The position numbers and the translations under genes are program-made. This document shows, piece by piece, positions 1 to 8,390 of a stretch of DNA of 64,000 bases. The notes under the pieces were generated by a model. That model was not told the origin of the DNA. It saw only the letters and a program-made list of their open reading frames with translations, and ran no database searches. This DNA is from Altererythrobacter sp. GTDB lineage: Bacteria; Pseudomonadota; Alphaproteobacteria; Sphingomonadales; Sphingomonadaceae. Positions within the stretch are counted from its first letter, which is position 1, and the number at the start of each line of letters is the position of its first letter. The stretch covers positions 79,081 to 143,080 of the forward strand of contig JAEULJ010000009.1 in assembly GCA_016793865.1 (NCBI GenBank), given 5' to 3'.

Positions 1-659
1 TCCACGTCGCTGATGATGCGGAAGCGGTTGCGCAGATAGAGCGCGCGCGCCTGGCGCGGGATGTCGGTATGGGGGTAGCGCAGGCCGAGGAAACTCTCGA
101 GGTGCTCCTCGCGCGCCTCGGCGATCACGTCGCCGCTGCCGTCGGGATGGAAGCGATAGACCATCACCCGGTCGATCCCCAGCATCGCCTTGAGCCGATC
201 GGCCGCGATGCGGCACAGTTCGGTCAGGTCGTCAATCGGTTCGAGCTGGCGCAGGATGGGCTGGATCATGCGGAGCTGCCGGTCGAGCCCATCGTACGAG
301 CTTGGCTCGATCTCCAGGATCACCAAGCCTTCGACCGCGTGGACGGCGCAATCGAAGGCGGAACCTGCGCCGAGAAGGTCTAGGCCGAACAGCCGCTCGA
401 CATCGTCGGGGCCGACGAGCCTCGTCGTCGCGCGCTGGAGCGTGTTGAGCGCTTCCTGTGCGAACACCGCATCCAGCGCCGTTCCAACGGCCAGCGGCGC
501 GGACGTACCGAGTATCTGCGCGGCATTTGCCGAGCGATGCGCCACCAGCCAGTCGTTGGTCACGGCTACCAGCGCACCAAAGTCCTGGATCGCACCGAGC
601 CGATGTATCGGCTCGCGATCGCAGTTCGACAGATCGACCGGGCGGTCGTCCAGACTCAT
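1..659 (-). CDS. bphP: Bacteriophytochrome (photosensory histidine kinase), N-terminal part, runs off the window edge
   Basis: Only the first 219 codons are inside the window. They contain the PAS and early GAF parts of a bacterial phytochrome, a red/far-red photoreceptor that binds biliverdin. Cys13, in an N-terminal segment reading SNCDREPIH, is at the place where bacteriophytochromes attach the chromophore. A GAF-domain stretch with PHTDIP (residues 196-201) matches the family PASDIP motif next to the pyrrole-water site. The start ATG overlaps the stop of the upstream heme oxygenase gene by four bases (ATGA), so the two are translationally coupled, and heme oxygenase makes the biliverdin. 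The output domain lies outside the window; a histidine kinase is usual but is not seen here. The photoreceptor identity is firm. Confidence 0.9.
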   Translation of the reverse strand, partial: MSLDDRPVDLSNCDREPIHRLGAIQDFGALVAVTNDWLVAHRSANAAQILGTSAPLAVGTALDAVFAQEALNTLQRATTRLVGPDDVERLFGLDLLGAGSAFDCAVHAVEGLVILEIEPSSYDGLDRQLRMIQPILRQLEPIDDLTELCRIAADRLKAMLGIDRVMVYRFHPDGSGDVIAEAREEHLESFLGLRYPHTDIPRQARALYLRNRFRIISDV

Positions 660-1222
660 GCGGCGGCCCGCAGATCGGTGCGCGATGCGGCGGCCAGGAA
701 TGTCCGGAACACAGCTTCCGCGCCCGCGACCGCGGCCTCCGCCTCGTGCTCGCTCACGATTTCCTCGAGCGCGGGCAGGATACGGCGAAAGAAGGCTGCT
801 GTGCGCGGGTCGCTCAGGAAGCTGTCGCCCGCGTCCATGCCGGCGCGCTGGCGTCCGCGCAGCAGCACCTTGTTGCCGAGCGAGGAGCCGCCGATCGCCC
901 AGGCGATCCCGCGCGGATCGGACGTGGCCGGCGCGATGAATGGCTGTTCCGCCGGTAGCGCAGCCCCCAGTGCCGCGAGGTCGCCGGCGATCAGCGGTGC
1001 AGTCGGAGGCGGGCTCAGTGCCGGATCGCCATGATGGGCGGCCCAGCGCTCGATCGGCGCGCGGGCGGCGTATTGGACCGAAAGAAAGCGGATATAGGCC
1101 AAGCGATCGCCAACGGCATCGGTGCCGACAAGCTCATCGAGCTGCTCATGCAGCGTAAGGGTGCGTGTCTTCAGGATCCGCCTGAGCGAACCGGCGCCTT
1201 CTTGAGGAGCGGCAGCGACCAT
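656..1222 (-). CDS. bphO: Biliverdin-producing heme oxygenase
   Basis: A protein of 188 residues, the normal size for a bacterial BphO-type heme oxygenase. The enzyme opens heme to biliverdin IX-alpha with release of CO and iron. The N-terminal helix carries the sequence TLTLHEQLDEL with His25 as the expected proximal heme ligand, and a later GGSSLGNKVL stretch matches the glycine-rich distal helix of the family. It directly precedes the bacteriophytochrome gene with an ATGA overlap, a common bphO-bphP arrangement, so its main role is probably chromophore supply rather than iron acquisition. No TonB receptor or heme transport gene is adjacent, which supports that reading. Confidence 0.9.
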   Translation of the reverse strand: MVAAAPQEGAGSLRRILKTRTLTLHEQLDELVGTDAVGDRLAYIRFLSVQYAARAPIERWAAHHGDPALSPPPTAPLIAGDLAALGAALPAEQPFIAPATSDPRGIAWAIGGSSLGNKVLLRGRQRAGMDAGDSFLSDPRTAAFFRRILPALEEIVSEHEAEAAVAGAEAVFRTFLAAASRTDLRAAA

Positions 1223-1377
1223 AACCCTCCCGTAGCGGACCCACGTCGAGCCGCGAATTCATCATGCCGAGAGCGCATCGTCCGGAAGCTGGCCTGGGCG
1301 GGGTATGGCGCGTTCGTGCGATCTCGCACCAAGGGGAATGAGCGCCCACACGGGAGGTTCCCGAATTGCCGAATGTG

Positions 1378-1680
1378 CTATTTCTTCTCGAGCAGCCGGG
1401 TGCCCTGCTGGCGGATGGCGCCAGCGACCATCGGTTCGACGAAGGCGAGCGCGGCCGGAAGATCGACTTCGAACACCACCTGGCGTTCCTCGATCAGGAC
1501 ACGGCCCTGGATGCCTTGGCCCATTGCCCGCACACCAAGCGTCATGGTGTCCTCGTCGGGCCAGGCGGTTTCAACCTGGGCCATGCCACCGGGGATGAAA
1601 TTGGCGATCTCGTGACTGCGCGACGAAAGCCGAAGGCGCACCTCCTCGCGCGGGAGATCGTGAGCAATGGGAACTCGCAT
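1378..1680 (-). CDS. Polyhydroxyalkanoic acid system (PHA_gran_rgn) domain protein
   Basis: A 100-residue protein that looks like the PHA_gran_rgn family (PF09650), small proteins named for their link to polyhydroxyalkanoate granules. Family-like stretches are the N-terminal MRVPIAHDLPREEVR, a central IANFIPGGMAQVETAWP and a C-terminal DLPAALAFVEPMV. The start A overlaps the last base of the upstream XpaC-like gene stop, so it is the third gene of a tight run with telA. No PHA synthase or phasin is in the window. Its biochemical function is not established; the domain assignment is good, the role in granule biology is inherited from the family name. Confidence 0.75.
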   Translation of the reverse strand: MRVPIAHDLPREEVRLRLSSRSHEIANFIPGGMAQVETAWPDEDTMTLGVRAMGQGIQGRVLIEERQVVFEVDLPAALAFVEPMVAGAIRQQGTRLLEKK

Positions 1681-2456
1681 CAGCCGGGACTTCCTTCGCC
1701 GCGCCCGAGCTGCGGCGCGGCATCCGCGGCGCCCCCGAACTTGTAATCGAGAAAGCGGTTCTTGATCGCCAGATCGTCCAGAGAGCCTTGGGCGAGCTGG
1801 CGGGTTATCGAATCGATTTCTCCGCTTATCGTCTTCAGGCTCTGCGTGAGTTGGTCGTCGGGCGTCGATTCGCCGCTTTGTTCCGAACGCATCTGTGCGG
1901 GAATGCGGCGATAGCTGTCGATCATGCCGGGCAGTTGTTCACCGATCAGGTTTCTGATCTCGCCCGCCTTGGGGTGGTTCGGGTCGACCCCCTCTAGCTG
2001 GAGACCAAGCCCGTCGAGCTGGACGCCGAGCTGATCGACCAGCGTTGCGGCGGGCGGGGGCAAGGCGGGGCGCTGCGCCTCCAGCCACAATTCCGTGCGG
2101 CCGACGAGCTGGCGAATATCGCTTCCACCGCGTGCGATGTCCGCGCGGGTCGGCGTCTTCAAGCTGGGGTATTGCCCCAGTATCGCCACCGCGACGAGAG
2201 ACCCGATAATCAGGGCGACGACGCCCAGGATGCCTATGCCGCCGATGACGGTGCCCAAAATCCCGCTTGCCAGCCAGATCGCGAACACCGCCAGCAGGAC
2301 GTTACGAAGGCGCTTCTTGAGATTCGACCTCTTGAGTTGTGCCGAACCCTCGCCGATGGAGCGCACCCGGCGGTGTCGCCCGCCGCCGCGGTTGTCGCGC
2401 ACGAGGGCGCGACTTTCGGACAGGATACGGTCGCTGTCGCGGGTAAGATCGGCCAT
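1680..2456 (-). CDS. XpaC-like membrane protein, TelA partner
   Basis: A 258-residue protein with a basic cytoplasmic N-terminus (residues 1-50), two closely spaced hydrophobic segments (about 51-95) that probably form a membrane hairpin, and a soluble helical C-terminal part. It resembles the XpaC / 5-bromo-4-chloroindolyl phosphate hydrolysis family, which commonly occurs beside TelA proteins. It begins 5 bp after telA and its stop touches the start of the PHA-domain gene, so the three are almost certainly co-transcribed. The historical enzymatic name for XpaC is not supported by any catalytic motif seen here; a membrane partner of TelA is the more cautious description. Confidence 0.6.
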   Translation of the reverse strand: MADLTRDSDRILSESRALVRDNRGGGRHRRVRSIGEGSAQLKRSNLKKRLRNVLLAVFAIWLASGILGTVIGGIGILGVVALIIGSLVAVAILGQYPSLKTPTRADIARGGSDIRQLVGRTELWLEAQRPALPPPAATLVDQLGVQLDGLGLQLEGVDPNHPKAGEIRNLIGEQLPGMIDSYRRIPAQMRSEQSGESTPDDQLTQSLKTISGEIDSITRQLAQGSLDDLAIKNRFLDYKFGGAADAAPQLGRGEGSPG

Positions 2457-2461
2457 TCGTG

Positions 2462-3691
2462 CTATTCCGCCGTCAGCAGGTTCGATTCATTGACCTGCCG
2501 CGAGGCCTGCGCCTGCCCTTCGGCACGCGCGATATAGCCCTTGGACTTCTCCACCTCGGTGCCGAGAAGTTCCACCGTCTGCTTCATCGAATCGAGGGCC
2601 TTGAGCTTGAACTGATCCACCTCGTCCATCGTGTCGTAGATGTTCTGGAATGCGCGCTGGAGCGTTTCGAGCGGGATGGTGCTGCTGGCCGCCTGCTGGT
2701 GGATCTTGGCGGTCTGTTCGCGCAGGAGCTTGCCGGTGGAATCGATGATTCCCGCCGTGGTGTCGTTGAGCGCGGTGATCTGGCCCAGGACGAGGCGCTG
2801 GTTGGTCATCGCTTCGGCCACGGTGACCGCGGTGCGAAGTGCGCTTACGGTGGTGGTACTGGCGCGGTCGACGCCCTTCACCAGCTCGACATTGTTCTTC
2901 TTCACCAGATCGAGCGCGAGATAGCCCTGCACGCTGACCGCCATCTGCGTCAGCAGGTCCTGCGTGCGCTGGCGGACATAGAACAGCGCGGTTTCGCGCA
3001 GCGCCTTGGCCTTGAGAGGGTCCGTGGCATCGAGCTCGGCGGCCTTGTCCTCGATCTTCTCGTCCAGCGCCTTTGAGATCTGGACCATCTGTTCCAGATT
3101 CCCCATCGCATCCCACAGCTTCTGGCGTTCCACGTCGATGGCGGCATTGTCCATCAGCAGCTCGTCCTTGCCGCTGGCGAGATTGGTGAGAATGCCCTGG
3201 ATGTGCGTCTGAGCGCTCTGATAGCTGCGGAAATAGTTCGTCAGCCGGTTCCCGAACGGGATGATGCCCAGGAACTTGCGCGTGCCCGACAGCTTGCCGC
3301 GTTTGCCGGGATCGAGATCCTCGACCACGCGGCGCAGCTCCGCCAGATTGTTGCCGACGCCGTCGTCCTTGTCCATCGCCCGCACCGGGCGATCGAGGAA
3401 GCGGTTGGACATTCCCGCCGCCTGCGCGATCTCCTTGCGCCCCATATTCGTGAGCTGGTCGACCTTCTTGCCGAATTCGGGCGAGTTGGAATCGGTGGAC
3501 ACCAGCTCTTCGACAAAGGAATCGACCTTGGCCTGGAGCTTGCCCTTGACCTCCTCCGACACGGGGACCAGCCCCGCGGCACGTTCCGGGGCGACTTGCG
3601 GGACGGGATCCGGGGCGACGAGGTTGAGCTCCGTCGCGGTGGCGGTACGGGTGGCTGGCGCAGGTGTCGTGGTGGTCGAATTCTCGGTCAT
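2462..3691 (-). CDS. telA: Toxic anion resistance protein, TelA/KlaA family
   Basis: A 409-residue, strongly helical soluble protein with the TelA family pattern: a proline- and threonine-rich start, then long helices including GNRLTNYFRSYQSAQTHI (about 153-170) and a C-terminal region with QVDQ-like helices. TelA/KlaA proteins were first linked to tellurite resistance on plasmids, and their chromosomal copies are associated with cell-envelope stress; the molecular activity is unknown. It is the first gene of a minus-strand run with an XpaC-like membrane protein and a PHA-domain protein. The start ATG follows a 172-bp divergent intergenic region shared with a histidine kinase gene. No TerD/TerC-type tellurium genes are nearby. 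Confidence 0.85.
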   Translation of the reverse strand: MTENSTTTTPAPATRTATATELNLVAPDPVPQVAPERAAGLVPVSEEVKGKLQAKVDSFVEELVSTDSNSPEFGKKVDQLTNMGRKEIAQAAGMSNRFLDRPVRAMDKDDGVGNNLAELRRVVEDLDPGKRGKLSGTRKFLGIIPFGNRLTNYFRSYQSAQTHIQGILTNLASGKDELLMDNAAIDVERQKLWDAMGNLEQMVQISKALDEKIEDKAAELDATDPLKAKALRETALFYVRQRTQDLLTQMAVSVQGYLALDLVKKNNVELVKGVDRASTTTVSALRTAVTVAEAMTNQRLVLGQITALNDTTAGIIDSTGKLLREQTAKIHQQAASSTIPLETLQRAFQNIYDTMDEVDQFKLKALDSMKQTVELLGTEVEKSKGYIARAEGQAQASRQVNESNLLTAE

Positions 3692-3863
3692 GGCAGGCGT
3701 CGCTCGCTCCCTCGGGATATCCTCTGTATTAGGATTCTAAGACACAATCTTCAAGCGCTCTCCGGCGAGCGGCACGCGCGTAGTTTTGCCTGGTTGACTT
3801 AGGTTTATTTCCCCGCGCTGTCCAAACCGCTAACATCCCGTCCGCAGGAGTGGAATCGGCATT

Positions 3864-4880
3864 ATGGTCTCCAAGAGGGGTGGACGTTTCGCGGGGCGGA
3901 CGGGGGATGTCCTGGAGGCGATCCTGACCTATTCCCGCGACCGGATAAAGCTCCTCAACGCCTGCGGCGAGATCGAGTATCTCAACTCCAGCTCGGAGTA
4001 TGCGCTCGGGGTGGAGGACAACGCCGATGCGATCGGGCGAAAATGGAGCGAGTTCTGGCCGGAGGAATCCCATGACACGCTCGCAGCCGCCCTTCGCGCC
4101 GTCTTTTCCGGTGGCAGCGCGCGGTTCGAAGGGGCCACCACAAACGCGCTCGATGGCGAAGAGCGGTTCTGGGAGGTGGTGGTATCGCCCGTTCGCAGCG
4201 AAAGCGGCGAGGTGATGCAGGCGCTGGCGATCTCCACCGATGTGACCGCACGCCGGAAGGCACTGGCGCGTGGCCGCCGCCGCCTCGCCAAGGCGGAGAG
4301 CCAGGTGGAGTTCGCCGCCGAAGTGGCGCGCGAGCTGCGCCATCGCCTGAAGAACCAGCTTGCGGTAGTGAACGCGGTGACCAAGCTGCTGTCGCGGCAC
4401 AGCAGCGATGCTCGCGAGCTGGCGCAAAAGCTGGAAGAAAAGCTGATGGCGCTGGGGCGGGCTCAGGAGCTCCTGGCGGTTCGTCGCGAAGGCCCTTTGA
4501 CCGCCACTCAAGCGGTGCGCGAGGTGGTGGCGGCCAGCGGCGCGGGCGAGCGTATCGTCGTGGAGGAGATGCCGGCGGTCGAGCTACCGGAAGAGTCCAT
4601 CCAGCAGCTCGCCTTGCTGCTGAGCGAGCTTCAGACCAACGCGCTCAAGCATGGGGCGTTCCGCAGCGAGGCAGGGCGCATCGTTCTGACCGGTTCAGCG
4701 ACGGACGGCATCCTCAGCCTGGACTGGATCGAGGACTGCGGTCAGCCAGTTGCCCCCGCAGCCGATGGAAACGGCGGTTTCCAGCTCATCCGCCGGCTGG
4801 GATCGGTCCGCGGGTTGCAGCCGGCGATTTCGTGGCAGCCGAACGGGATCGCGGTTCAGTTCCACATCCGAACGTCATAA
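3864..4880 (+). CDS. Soluble PAS-domain histidine kinase, HisKA_2/HWE type
   Basis: A 338-residue kinase without membrane segments. Residues about 15-130 form a PAS/PAC module ending in the typical ISTDVTARRKA linker. His160 in ELRHRLKNQLAVV is the phosphoacceptor of the HisKA_2 (HWE-related) dimerisation domain. The ATPase domain shows an N-box at about residues 255-270 (LLSELQTNALKHGAF). Kinases of this class are abundant in alphaproteobacteria and often feed single-domain or PhyR-type regulators of the general stress response. No response regulator is adjacent, so the partner is unknown. It is divergent from telA, and a possible Shine-Dalgarno AGGAG lies about 13 bases before the start. 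Confidence 0.85.
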   Translation: MVSKRGGRFAGRTGDVLEAILTYSRDRIKLLNACGEIEYLNSSSEYALGVEDNADAIGRKWSEFWPEESHDTLAAALRAVFSGGSARFEGATTNALDGEERFWEVVVSPVRSESGEVMQALAISTDVTARRKALARGRRRLAKAESQVEFAAEVARELRHRLKNQLAVVNAVTKLLSRHSSDARELAQKLEEKLMALGRAQELLAVRREGPLTATQAVREVVAASGAGERIVVEEMPAVELPEESIQQLALLLSELQTNALKHGAFRSEAGRIVLTGSATDGILSLDWIEDCGQPVAPAADGNGGFQLIRRLGSVRGLQPAISWQPNGIAVQFHIRTS

Positions 4881-4955
4881 TAGGATGTCGATCGTGGCTG
4901 ATGTCAGGCAAATTGGCGCCGTGTCGCCGCTCGAACGCTGTGTGGCGGGCTCTGT

Positions 4956-6695
4956 TCAGGCGGCTTCCATCAGGCGGATCGGTTCGATCTCTCCGGCGAG
5001 GTAAAGCCGCTTCGCCTTCGCCCGGCTCAACTTGCCGGAGCTGGTGCGGGGCAGGGTGCGCGGCGGCACCAGTTCCACCACGCACGCCATGCCGGTGACA
5101 GAGCGCACCTTGTCGGCGATCTGGTCGCGCAGCTTCACCCGCTCTTCCGGATCGGACACGCGGCAGTGCACCAGCACGGCGGGCGCTTCCTCGCCGCTCT
5201 CGGTCTCGATCGCGAAGGCGGCGATGTCCCCGTGGTTGAAGCCGGGAAGCTGTTCCACCGCCCACTCGATGTCCTGGGGCCAGTGGTTCTTGCCGTTGAT
5301 GATGATCATGTCCTTGGCACGGCCGACGATGAACAGATAATCGCCCGCCATGTATCCCATGTCGCCGGTGTCCAGCCAGCCATCGACCAGGCAATCGCGG
5401 GTCGCCACCTCGTTGCGGAAATAGCTGTGCATCACGCTCTTGCCGCGGCACCATACCTTGCCGACCTGATGGTCGCCCTTGACCGCCCCGTTCTCGCCGC
5501 GGATTTCGATTTCCATGCCCGGCAATGCCTTGCCGCAGTTGACGATCGCGCGATACCGCGCCGGCCGGTCGAGGTTGCGCCGCTGGCCCGATAGCCGCTC
5601 CTCTTCGACCAGCTCGACCCGGATGCCTTCGCCGGGCGGCATCACCGTCACCGCCAGCGTGGATTCCGCCAGGCCATAGGAAGGGGTGAAGGCGCTCGCC
5701 CGGAAGCCTGCCGGGGCGAAGGCATTCACGAAGGCCTGCATCACGTCGGGCCGGATCATGTCGGCGCCATTGCCGGCCGTGCGCCAGCGCGACAGGTCGA
5801 ACCGCTCGTCGACATGGCTCTGGCTGGAGATCCGGCGTGCGCAGATGTCATAGCCGAAGGTCGGCGAATAGCTGAGCGTGTTTCCGGGGTTGCGGCTGAC
5901 GAGATCGAGCCAGGCCAGCGGCCGGCGGGCGAAATGTTCGGTCCGAAGGTAATCGCAGCTCACCTGGTTGGCGATGGGCGAGAGGAAACAGCCGACCAGG
6001 CCCATGTCGTGATACCACGGCAGCCAGCTGACCACGCGGTCGTTATGGCCCAGGTCGACCGCGGTGGCATGGCCGAACAGATTGTGGAGCAGCGCCTCGT
6101 GAGTGACCGCCACGCCGGTAGGAAACCGGGTCGAGCCGCTGGAATACTGGAGGTAGCAGATGTCGTCCGGGCGGGCTTCGGGAAGCTGAGCGGCGGGGGC
6201 TTCACGCTCGGAGAAATCCTCCCAGCTCTCGCCCAGGCACCCTTGCCTTGCCACCGCTGCCTCGGCCAGCTCGGCGATTTCCGCCGGGTAGAGCAGCAGC
6301 TTGGGATCGCAGCTCTCGAGCTGGATGCCCAGCTGCTCGATGTAATTCTCCTTGCCGCCGAAGGTGGTCGGCAGCGGAAGAGGGACTGGCCACGCCCCGG
6401 CATAGACACAGGCGCAGAACAGCGCCGCGAATTCCGGCCCCGTCTGCGCGACCAGTGCCACCCGGTCGTCCTTGCCGATGCCTGCGGCGACCAGGCGGCG
6501 GGCCATTGCCAGCGCGTCCTCGCGCATCTCGGCGAAGGGATAGGCGCGCTCGAGCGTGCCGCGCATATCGTGGAAGTTAAGCCCCTTCCGGCTCTGCGCC
6601 GCGTAGTCGATGGCTTCGGTCAGGGTGGCGAAATCGGACCGGCGCCGCGGAAGCGGGCAGTCGTTCGGCGTCGGCATCAGGGCGGCGTCGGTCAT
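4956..6695 (-). CDS. Fatty acyl-AMP ligase (FAAL-type adenylate-forming enzyme)
   Basis: A 579-residue AMP-binding enzyme that activates a fatty acid as the acyl-adenylate. The P-loop reads YSSGSTRFPTGV, the form seen in FAALs rather than the TSGTTG form of acyl-CoA ligases. Other FAAL-like landmarks are WLPWYHDMGLVG, SYGLAESTLAV and VGRAKDMIIINGKNHWPQDIE. FAALs usually pass the acyl group to an acyl carrier protein or a polyketide/peptide synthetase; no such gene is adjacent, so the acceptor is unknown. In sphingomonads a role in lipid (for example sphingolipid or storage lipid) assembly is conceivable but is inference. The start chosen (MTDAALMP) avoids a 47-residue basic extension that would run across the divergent recX promoter region. 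Confidence 0.85.
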   Translation of the reverse strand: MTDAALMPTPNDCPLPRRRSDFATLTEAIDYAAQSRKGLNFHDMRGTLERAYPFAEMREDALAMARRLVAAGIGKDDRVALVAQTGPEFAALFCACVYAGAWPVPLPLPTTFGGKENYIEQLGIQLESCDPKLLLYPAEIAELAEAAVARQGCLGESWEDFSEREAPAAQLPEARPDDICYLQYSSGSTRFPTGVAVTHEALLHNLFGHATAVDLGHNDRVVSWLPWYHDMGLVGCFLSPIANQVSCDYLRTEHFARRPLAWLDLVSRNPGNTLSYSPTFGYDICARRISSQSHVDERFDLSRWRTAGNGADMIRPDVMQAFVNAFAPAGFRASAFTPSYGLAESTLAVTVMPPGEGIRVELVEEERLSGQRRNLDRPARYRAIVNCGKALPGMEIEIRGENGAVKGDHQVGKVWCRGKSVMHSYFRNEVATRDCLVDGWLDTGDMGYMAGDYLFIVGRAKDMIIINGKNHWPQDIEWAVEQLPGFNHGDIAAFAIETESGEEAPAVLVHCRVSDPEERVKLRDQIADKVRSVTGMACVVELVPPRTLPRTSSGKLSRAKAKRLYLAGEIEPIRLMEAA

Positions 6696-6843
6696 AGGTC
6701 TCGTGATAACCCGTCTTGTTTGCGATGGTTGCAGCGGCTCCCGTTCCCCTGCGCCGCCGCCTACAATGCCGCGAGCCGGCAATCGTTTCTCTTTGATAAA
6801 GACTGTGGCGCCAATATGGCAACAAATTAGACACAAAGCCGCG

Positions 6844-7446
6844 ATGGATCGTCCACAGTCCCCTTCGGGCCGCCGCCCGCGCCGACCGCCGGCACCGCTC
6901 GATAGCGCGCGGCTGGAAGAACTGGCGCTGGCCTATGTGGGGCGCTTCGCCGTCTCGGCGGGACGGCTGCGGGCCTATTGCCGGCGCAAGCTGCGCGAGC
7001 GTGGCCATGCCGGTGCCGAGGAAGGTATTCCCGCGCCCGATGTCGAGGCGCTGGTCGCCCGTTTCGTGGCCAGCGGCTATGTCGACGATGCGGGCTATGC
7101 GCGCGTTCGCGCGAGCGGATTGCTGCGGCGCGGCTATGGTGCGCGCCGCGTGGGCGAAGCGCTTCGGGTGGACGGCATCGGGGAGGATCTGCGCGCGGAT
7201 GTGGCGCCGGGGGAGACCGCACGGCGGGAGGCCGCCGCCGCCTGTGCACGCCGCCGCCGCCTCGGCCCGTATGCACGGGCAGATGCGGGAGGCGATGACC
7301 CGCGGGACCGCAACAAGCAGCTTGCGGCCCTGCTTCGTGCCGGGCATGACATCGCCCACGCCCGGCATGTCCTCGCCGCCGCCACTCCCGACGAGCTCGA
7401 GGACTGGATCGCCCAGGCGCGCGAAGAGGAAGGCGAATCCCCATGA
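6844..7446 (+). CDS. recX: RecX family regulatory protein
   Basis: A 200-residue protein with the three-helix repeats of RecX, which binds RecA filaments and limits recombinase activity. Visible landmarks are LALAYVGRFAVSAGRLRAYCRRKL (first repeat) and VARFVASGYVDDAGYARVRAS, the usual D-D-x-x-Y/F-A pattern of the second repeat. It is not next to recA here, which is common in alphaproteobacteria. The start at the MDRPQSP codon was chosen because longer in-frame starts would run into the divergent acyl-AMP ligase gene. Its stop overlaps the start of the DUF192 gene by four bases, so the two are coupled. Confidence 0.8.
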   Translation: MDRPQSPSGRRPRRPPAPLDSARLEELALAYVGRFAVSAGRLRAYCRRKLRERGHAGAEEGIPAPDVEALVARFVASGYVDDAGYARVRASGLLRRGYGARRVGEALRVDGIGEDLRADVAPGETARREAAAACARRRRLGPYARADAGGDDPRDRNKQLAALLRAGHDIAHARHVLAAATPDELEDWIAQAREEEGESP

Positions 7447-7937
7447 AGCGTTTCGCTGCCGCCGGGTTGATCGCGGCATTGGCCGCCTGTTCCCCGCAAC
7501 CCGCAGCCGAAGCAGCCACGGCCGCGGCGACCGATACCGCGCAAGGCGAGGGTGCCCGCCATCCGGTATCGGGCCTGGCGGTCGTCCCGCTGACGATCAC
7601 CACCGCCAAGGGTCGCCATGCCTTCCGCGTCGAGGTGGCAGCGACCGCCGCCGAGCAGCAGAAAGGCCTGATGTTCCGTACTGAAATGGGGCCCTTCGAA
7701 GGCATGATCTTCCCCAATTCGGTGCCCCAGCAGCGCTCTTTCTGGATGAAGAACACGGTCATTCCGCTGGACATCATCTACATCGGGCCTGACCGCCGCG
7801 TGCTGAACATCGTGCGGGGGGAGCCTTATGATGAGACGTCTCTCCCATCGACAGGCCCGGTGATAAACGTCCTCGAACTGGCGGCCGGGCGCAGCGCCGC
7901 GCTGGGGATCAGGCCGGGCGATCAGGTGGCATGGTGA
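7443..7937 (+). CDS. DUF192 lipoprotein
   Basis: A 164-residue exported protein. The N-terminal hydrophobic segment ends in the lipobox-like LAAC at residues 13-16. The remainder is a DUF192 domain with the family pattern EQQKGLMFRTEM, SFWMKNTVIPLDIIYIG and VLELAAGRSAALGIRPGD. The domain has a small beta-barrel fold and no settled function. It starts inside the recX stop codon, an arrangement that suggests co-translation but not a shared role. Confidence in the family is high. Confidence 0.85.
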   Translation: MKRFAAAGLIAALAACSPQPAAEAATAAATDTAQGEGARHPVSGLAVVPLTITTAKGRHAFRVEVAATAAEQQKGLMFRTEMGPFEGMIFPNSVPQQRSFWMKNTVIPLDIIYIGPDRRVLNIVRGEPYDETSLPSTGPVINVLELAAGRSAALGIRPGDQVAW

Positions 7938-7986
7938 CGGCATGGCCGCTTTTCCTGCGGCGCGCGATCGGCTAGGCGCGCCGGCC

Positions 7987-8385
7987 ATGAGCATTCTCGC
8001 AAAGATATTCACCTGGTGGGACGGCGCCACCATCGGCACCCAGTTGTGGAGCTGGCGTAACGGCGAGAAGGTCGGGACCGACGCGCAGGGCAACAGCTAT
8101 TACCGTTCGACCAGGAAGACGGGCGACGGCCGCGAGCGGCGCTGGGTGATCTATGAAGGCGCCAACGATGCCAGCCGGGTGCCTGCCGAATGGCACGGCT
8201 GGCTTCACGGCAGCTTCGAAGGCGTGCCCGAAAGCAACCTTCCCCCCGCGCGCATCTGGGAAACCGGATATTCGCCGAACGCCACCGGAACCGCCGCCGC
8301 CTATCGCCCGGCCGGCGCGCTCGAGCGCGGTGGCCGCCGGGCTGCGGCGACGGGCGACTACGAAGCCTGGTCGCCGGACGCCTGA
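7987..8385 (+). CDS. NADH:ubiquinone oxidoreductase NDUFA12-like subunit
   Basis: A 132-residue homologue of the 17.2-kDa accessory subunit of complex I (NDUFA12/B17.2). The match is in the start MSILAKIFTWWDGATIGTQL, the YYRSTRK stretch, the RRWVIYEG motif and the PAEWHGWLH motif, in the order typical of the alphaproteobacterial form. This accessory subunit, shared by mitochondria and alphaproteobacteria, is encoded away from the nuo operon, as here. The next gene (DUF2155) follows after 5 bp. The start MSILAKI was chosen over an upstream in-frame ATG because it matches the conserved N-terminus. Confidence 0.9.
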   Translation: MSILAKIFTWWDGATIGTQLWSWRNGEKVGTDAQGNSYYRSTRKTGDGRERRWVIYEGANDASRVPAEWHGWLHGSFEGVPESNLPPARIWETGYSPNATGTAAAYRPAGALERGGRRAAATGDYEAWSPDA

Positions 8386-8390
8386 GGCCG

